Of a DNA stretch of 64,000 nucleotides, positions 63,013-64,000 are shown one piece after another. The notes below the pieces were generated by a model. The model made no database searches and had not been told where the DNA came from. It saw nothing but the letters and a program-made list of their open reading frames with translations. The position numbers and the translations under genes were made by a program. The stretch comes from Paralithodes platypus. Taxonomy: Eukaryota; Arthropoda; Malacostraca; Decapoda; Lithodidae. Numbering within the stretch: position 1 is the stretch's first letter; every line of letters starts with the position of its first letter. The stretch spans positions 25,327,014 through 25,391,013 of the forward strand of contig CM064501.1 in assembly GCA_032716605.1 (NCBI GenBank), read 5' to 3'.

Positions 63013-63560
63013 CTTTTTTGTTTTTATATTCCAACTACTCCCTCTCGGGCATAGGCTGAGAGCCTGTACATTCAACCATTCTACATTGAACGGTGAAGCC
63101 TGTGAGGTCTCATTCCAGTCTAGGGAGCGAGACATGTTGAGCGCTTTTTTAGCTGCAATCAGTCTCTGCCATCTTGCTTTCCCAGGATGCATGGGGCTTA
63201 GTTGCTCACTCACGGCTCGAAGCAGCCCCATCTCTGAAGCTGCCTCGCTCCAGTGCTTCACTGTCTCACCTCCTAGACTCAGACTTTCACTCTCAGAACG
63301 CCACCTTTTGAGCAATGAACCTTCTGACATTGCCCCCCTATAGCATATTTTGAATATGGAAATATTCATACAGTGCTATTTTATCAGGGAACAATGAGGG
63401 TAATTATTTGGCGTTTCTGTGGGCTTAGTGGTAATGCACTGATACTAGGTACAGCATATATTCCATCCCAATAATATCTTCGCATTGACATATCGAGATT
63501 CGAACCCAGGTCCATTGGATTACCAGTCCAGTGGCAAGACCACTCCACTACACCTCCCCG
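63013..63560 (-). mobile_element. tRNA-headed SINE, copy 2
   Basis: Minus-strand head ggggaggtgtagtggagtgg, then ctgggttcgaatctcga (B box), body matching copy 1, and a T-run on the plus strand at 63013-63026 that is the A-rich 3' tail. The two copies have the same length within about 20 bp. The A-box region (tagtggagtgg) is better kept here than in copy 1. Confidence 0.78.
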
Positions 63561-64000
63561 TACTTTACATAAACCCCACAAGAATCGTAGTAGCCCAATG
63601 CCAGGTAATAGGGAAAGGAATAAGCAAGGCCACTGTTAGAACGCACCTTAAAGAAAAGAAAGGGGGTTGTTATAACACATCCTAACTAAAGGAATAAAGT
63701 CGAAGATAGGTTTGCTGGTAAGGAAGCGTTATTTTAGGCGGAATAGAAGAACGAGAGCTTTCACAAACAAAGTCATCTTTATTGGCCAGACGTTTCGACA
63801 TAATAGTTGTAGTATATATTTTAATGTCTGCTACGATACTACTATTATGGGGACTAATTCGACAGTCATTTAGAATTGAGTATACTTTATTTAACAAACT
63901 TCCTAACTACTCTAATAACGGGTCCTTTGTTCGGGCCGAGATGAGTTCAAGACACGGATTGAATATTACGTCGATTCATGATAGGTTGTACTTTGGACCC
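63561..64000. other. Unassigned
   Basis: No gene, repeat array or transposon end was recognised before the window ends. Confidence 0.5.

Overview
This window looks like nuclear DNA of an invertebrate animal with a large, repeat-choked genome. An arthropod, and most likely a decapod crustacean, is my inference from the style of the non-LTR retrotransposons, the abundance of AT, AG and AC microsatellites, and the many piggyBac-type (TTAA-flanked) elements. No convincing host gene, rRNA or true tRNA gene was found. Essentially every protein-like signal belongs to a transposable element.

Layout. 0-5 kb: TTAA-flanked MITEs, a trinucleotide microsatellite, and a 48-bp tandem array grown from a MITE end. 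5-12.6 kb: two Jockey-like LINE copies in opposite orientations, with two other LINE fragments between them and MITEs, a SINE head and another LINE tail inside. 13-18 kb: a P-element-like transposon (14452-18042) with 26-bp terminal inverted repeats, a perfect 8-bp target duplication, a THAP-finger remnant and a frameshifted transposase. 19-20.7 kb: scrambled LINE pieces. 20.7-32.3 kb: one 11.6-kb piggyBac-type element inserted at a TTAA inside a MITE. It carries a transposase whose two exons join in frame across a 4.66-kb intron filled with palindromic satellite, and more of the same satellite lies downstream. 32.3-41.8 kb: MITEs, an RTE-like LINE and solo fragments. 41.8-45.65 kb: a second complete piggyBac element with one in-frame stop just before its zinc finger. 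45.9-64 kb: a 58-bp tandem array, a long-inverted-repeat element, nested MITEs, a third sizeable Jockey-like copy, a hAT-like element with a 60-bp minisatellite, a second RTE-like LINE and two copies of a tRNA-headed SINE.

How the parts relate. At least six MITE families begin with TTAAC, end with GTTAA or close variants, and sit between TTAA tetranucleotides, as expected for piggyBac mobilisation. For convenience I call them F1 to F6; these are local labels only. F2 shares both termini with the 11.6-kb element and probably consists of its deletion derivatives. An unoccupied relative of one F2 insertion site is present in the same window. The most unusual object is the 11.6-kb element: a transposon apparently moved together with, or later colonised by, several kilobases of foldback satellite inside its transposase intron and 3' region.
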